A stretch of 64,000 nt of DNA, taken from contig NC_091300.1 in assembly GCF_038502225.1 (NCBI RefSeq), forward strand, positions 44,217,188 through 44,281,187. Reading direction: 5' to 3'. Shown here one piece after another: positions 63,656 to 64,000 of the stretch. The notes beneath the pieces are model-generated. The model ran no database searches. It saw nothing but the letters and a program-made list of their open reading frames with translations, and had not been told where the DNA came from. The stretch's first letter is position 1. Every line of letters starts with the position of its first letter. The stretch is from Cherax quadricarinatus. Taxonomy: Eukaryota > Arthropoda > Malacostraca > Decapoda > Parastacidae. Made by a program: the position numbers and the translations under genes.

Positions 63656-64000
63656 GTATGTTACATGCAGCTGACCCGACTGAACTTAATGCAGGAAGAA
63701 CCTGGCTGTCTGGCTTCTTTGTCTTAATCCATCAATACATGTAAGCAGGTGTTGCCGACCTGCCTGACAACGGCTGAATTAACTTAATCATTATCTTTCT
63801 AAAACAGCTTCAGATGTTCGTTGAATTGAGCATAACAATGATTCAGATGAATTTTTTGAAAGGGGCTCATAAGTATCATTATCACTAAGTAAAAGATTTT
63901 TTTTTTCCTAAATAATCTCTCTTATCAAAAACGACAGTAGGTATTTGACCTGCTACTCAACCTAGTTATTGTAGACCCGTGGCAACTAAATTTATTGTAC
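63656..64000. other. No gene seen
   Basis: Unique-looking sequence to the window end. Confidence 0.4.

Overview
The window looks like repeat-rich nuclear DNA of an arthropod, most likely a decapod crustacean. This is inferred from transposon-dominated content, long unstable tandem repeats, a CR1 tail reading GGCCAGTAGGCCTTCTGCAG with TTCTTATG octamers, and a decapod-type LINE at 27.3-28.2 kb. No prokaryotic or organellar features were seen. Very little is host coding sequence. The best host-gene candidate is an unrecognised 285-residue membrane protein at 20351-21208, plus possible exon fragments at 11314-11580 and 19831-19908.

Layout. 0-5.2 kb: two CR1 LINE copies on the minus strand (ORF1 with an SGNH-esterase-like domain, ORF2 with endonuclease and reverse transcriptase), both damaged. 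6.3-17.8 kb and 46.4-47.1 kb: nested short elements derived from Penelope-like elements (PLEs). Each carries hammerhead-ribozyme (HHR) motifs, most have an inverted-repeat layout and a TATA box, and most are bounded by 10-14 bp target-site duplications (TSDs). 16.5-19.8 kb: a third CR1 copy, split by one of these elements. 23.1-28.2 kb: four decayed LINE fragments tied to CA microsatellites. 28.6-36.2 kb: a GT-rich minisatellite interrupted by a 5 kb palindrome made of two head-to-head full-domain PLE copies (RT plus GIY-YIG). 36.7-44.2 kb: four minisatellites with 50, 40, 22 and 15 bp units, with a LINE RNase H remnant between. 45.4-53 kb: a 370 bp MITE-like element, one more HHR element and degenerate repeats. 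53.7-63.7 kb: a 27 bp minisatellite interrupted by an 8.17 kb BEL/Pao LTR retrotransposon with ~1.04 kb LTRs and a 5 bp TSD.

How the parts relate. The palindromic PLE is the kind of element that could supply RT and GIY-YIG endonuclease. The short elements share its ribozyme, its terminal hairpin extension and the leader that lies just upstream of the PLE start codon. They therefore look like non-autonomous derivatives mobilised by PLE proteins. Comparing six sequence families inside this one window shows compensatory changes in ribozyme stem I, in stem II, in the terminal hairpin, and at the core C3-G8 pair (C-G, U-A and G-C all occur). This is strong evidence of selection on RNA structure, and it is the main discovery candidate here. 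HHRs in PLEs are already known (Cervera and De la Peña 2014). The core-pair covariation, the exact borders of the mini-elements and their palindromic or concatemeric forms are what merit checking.
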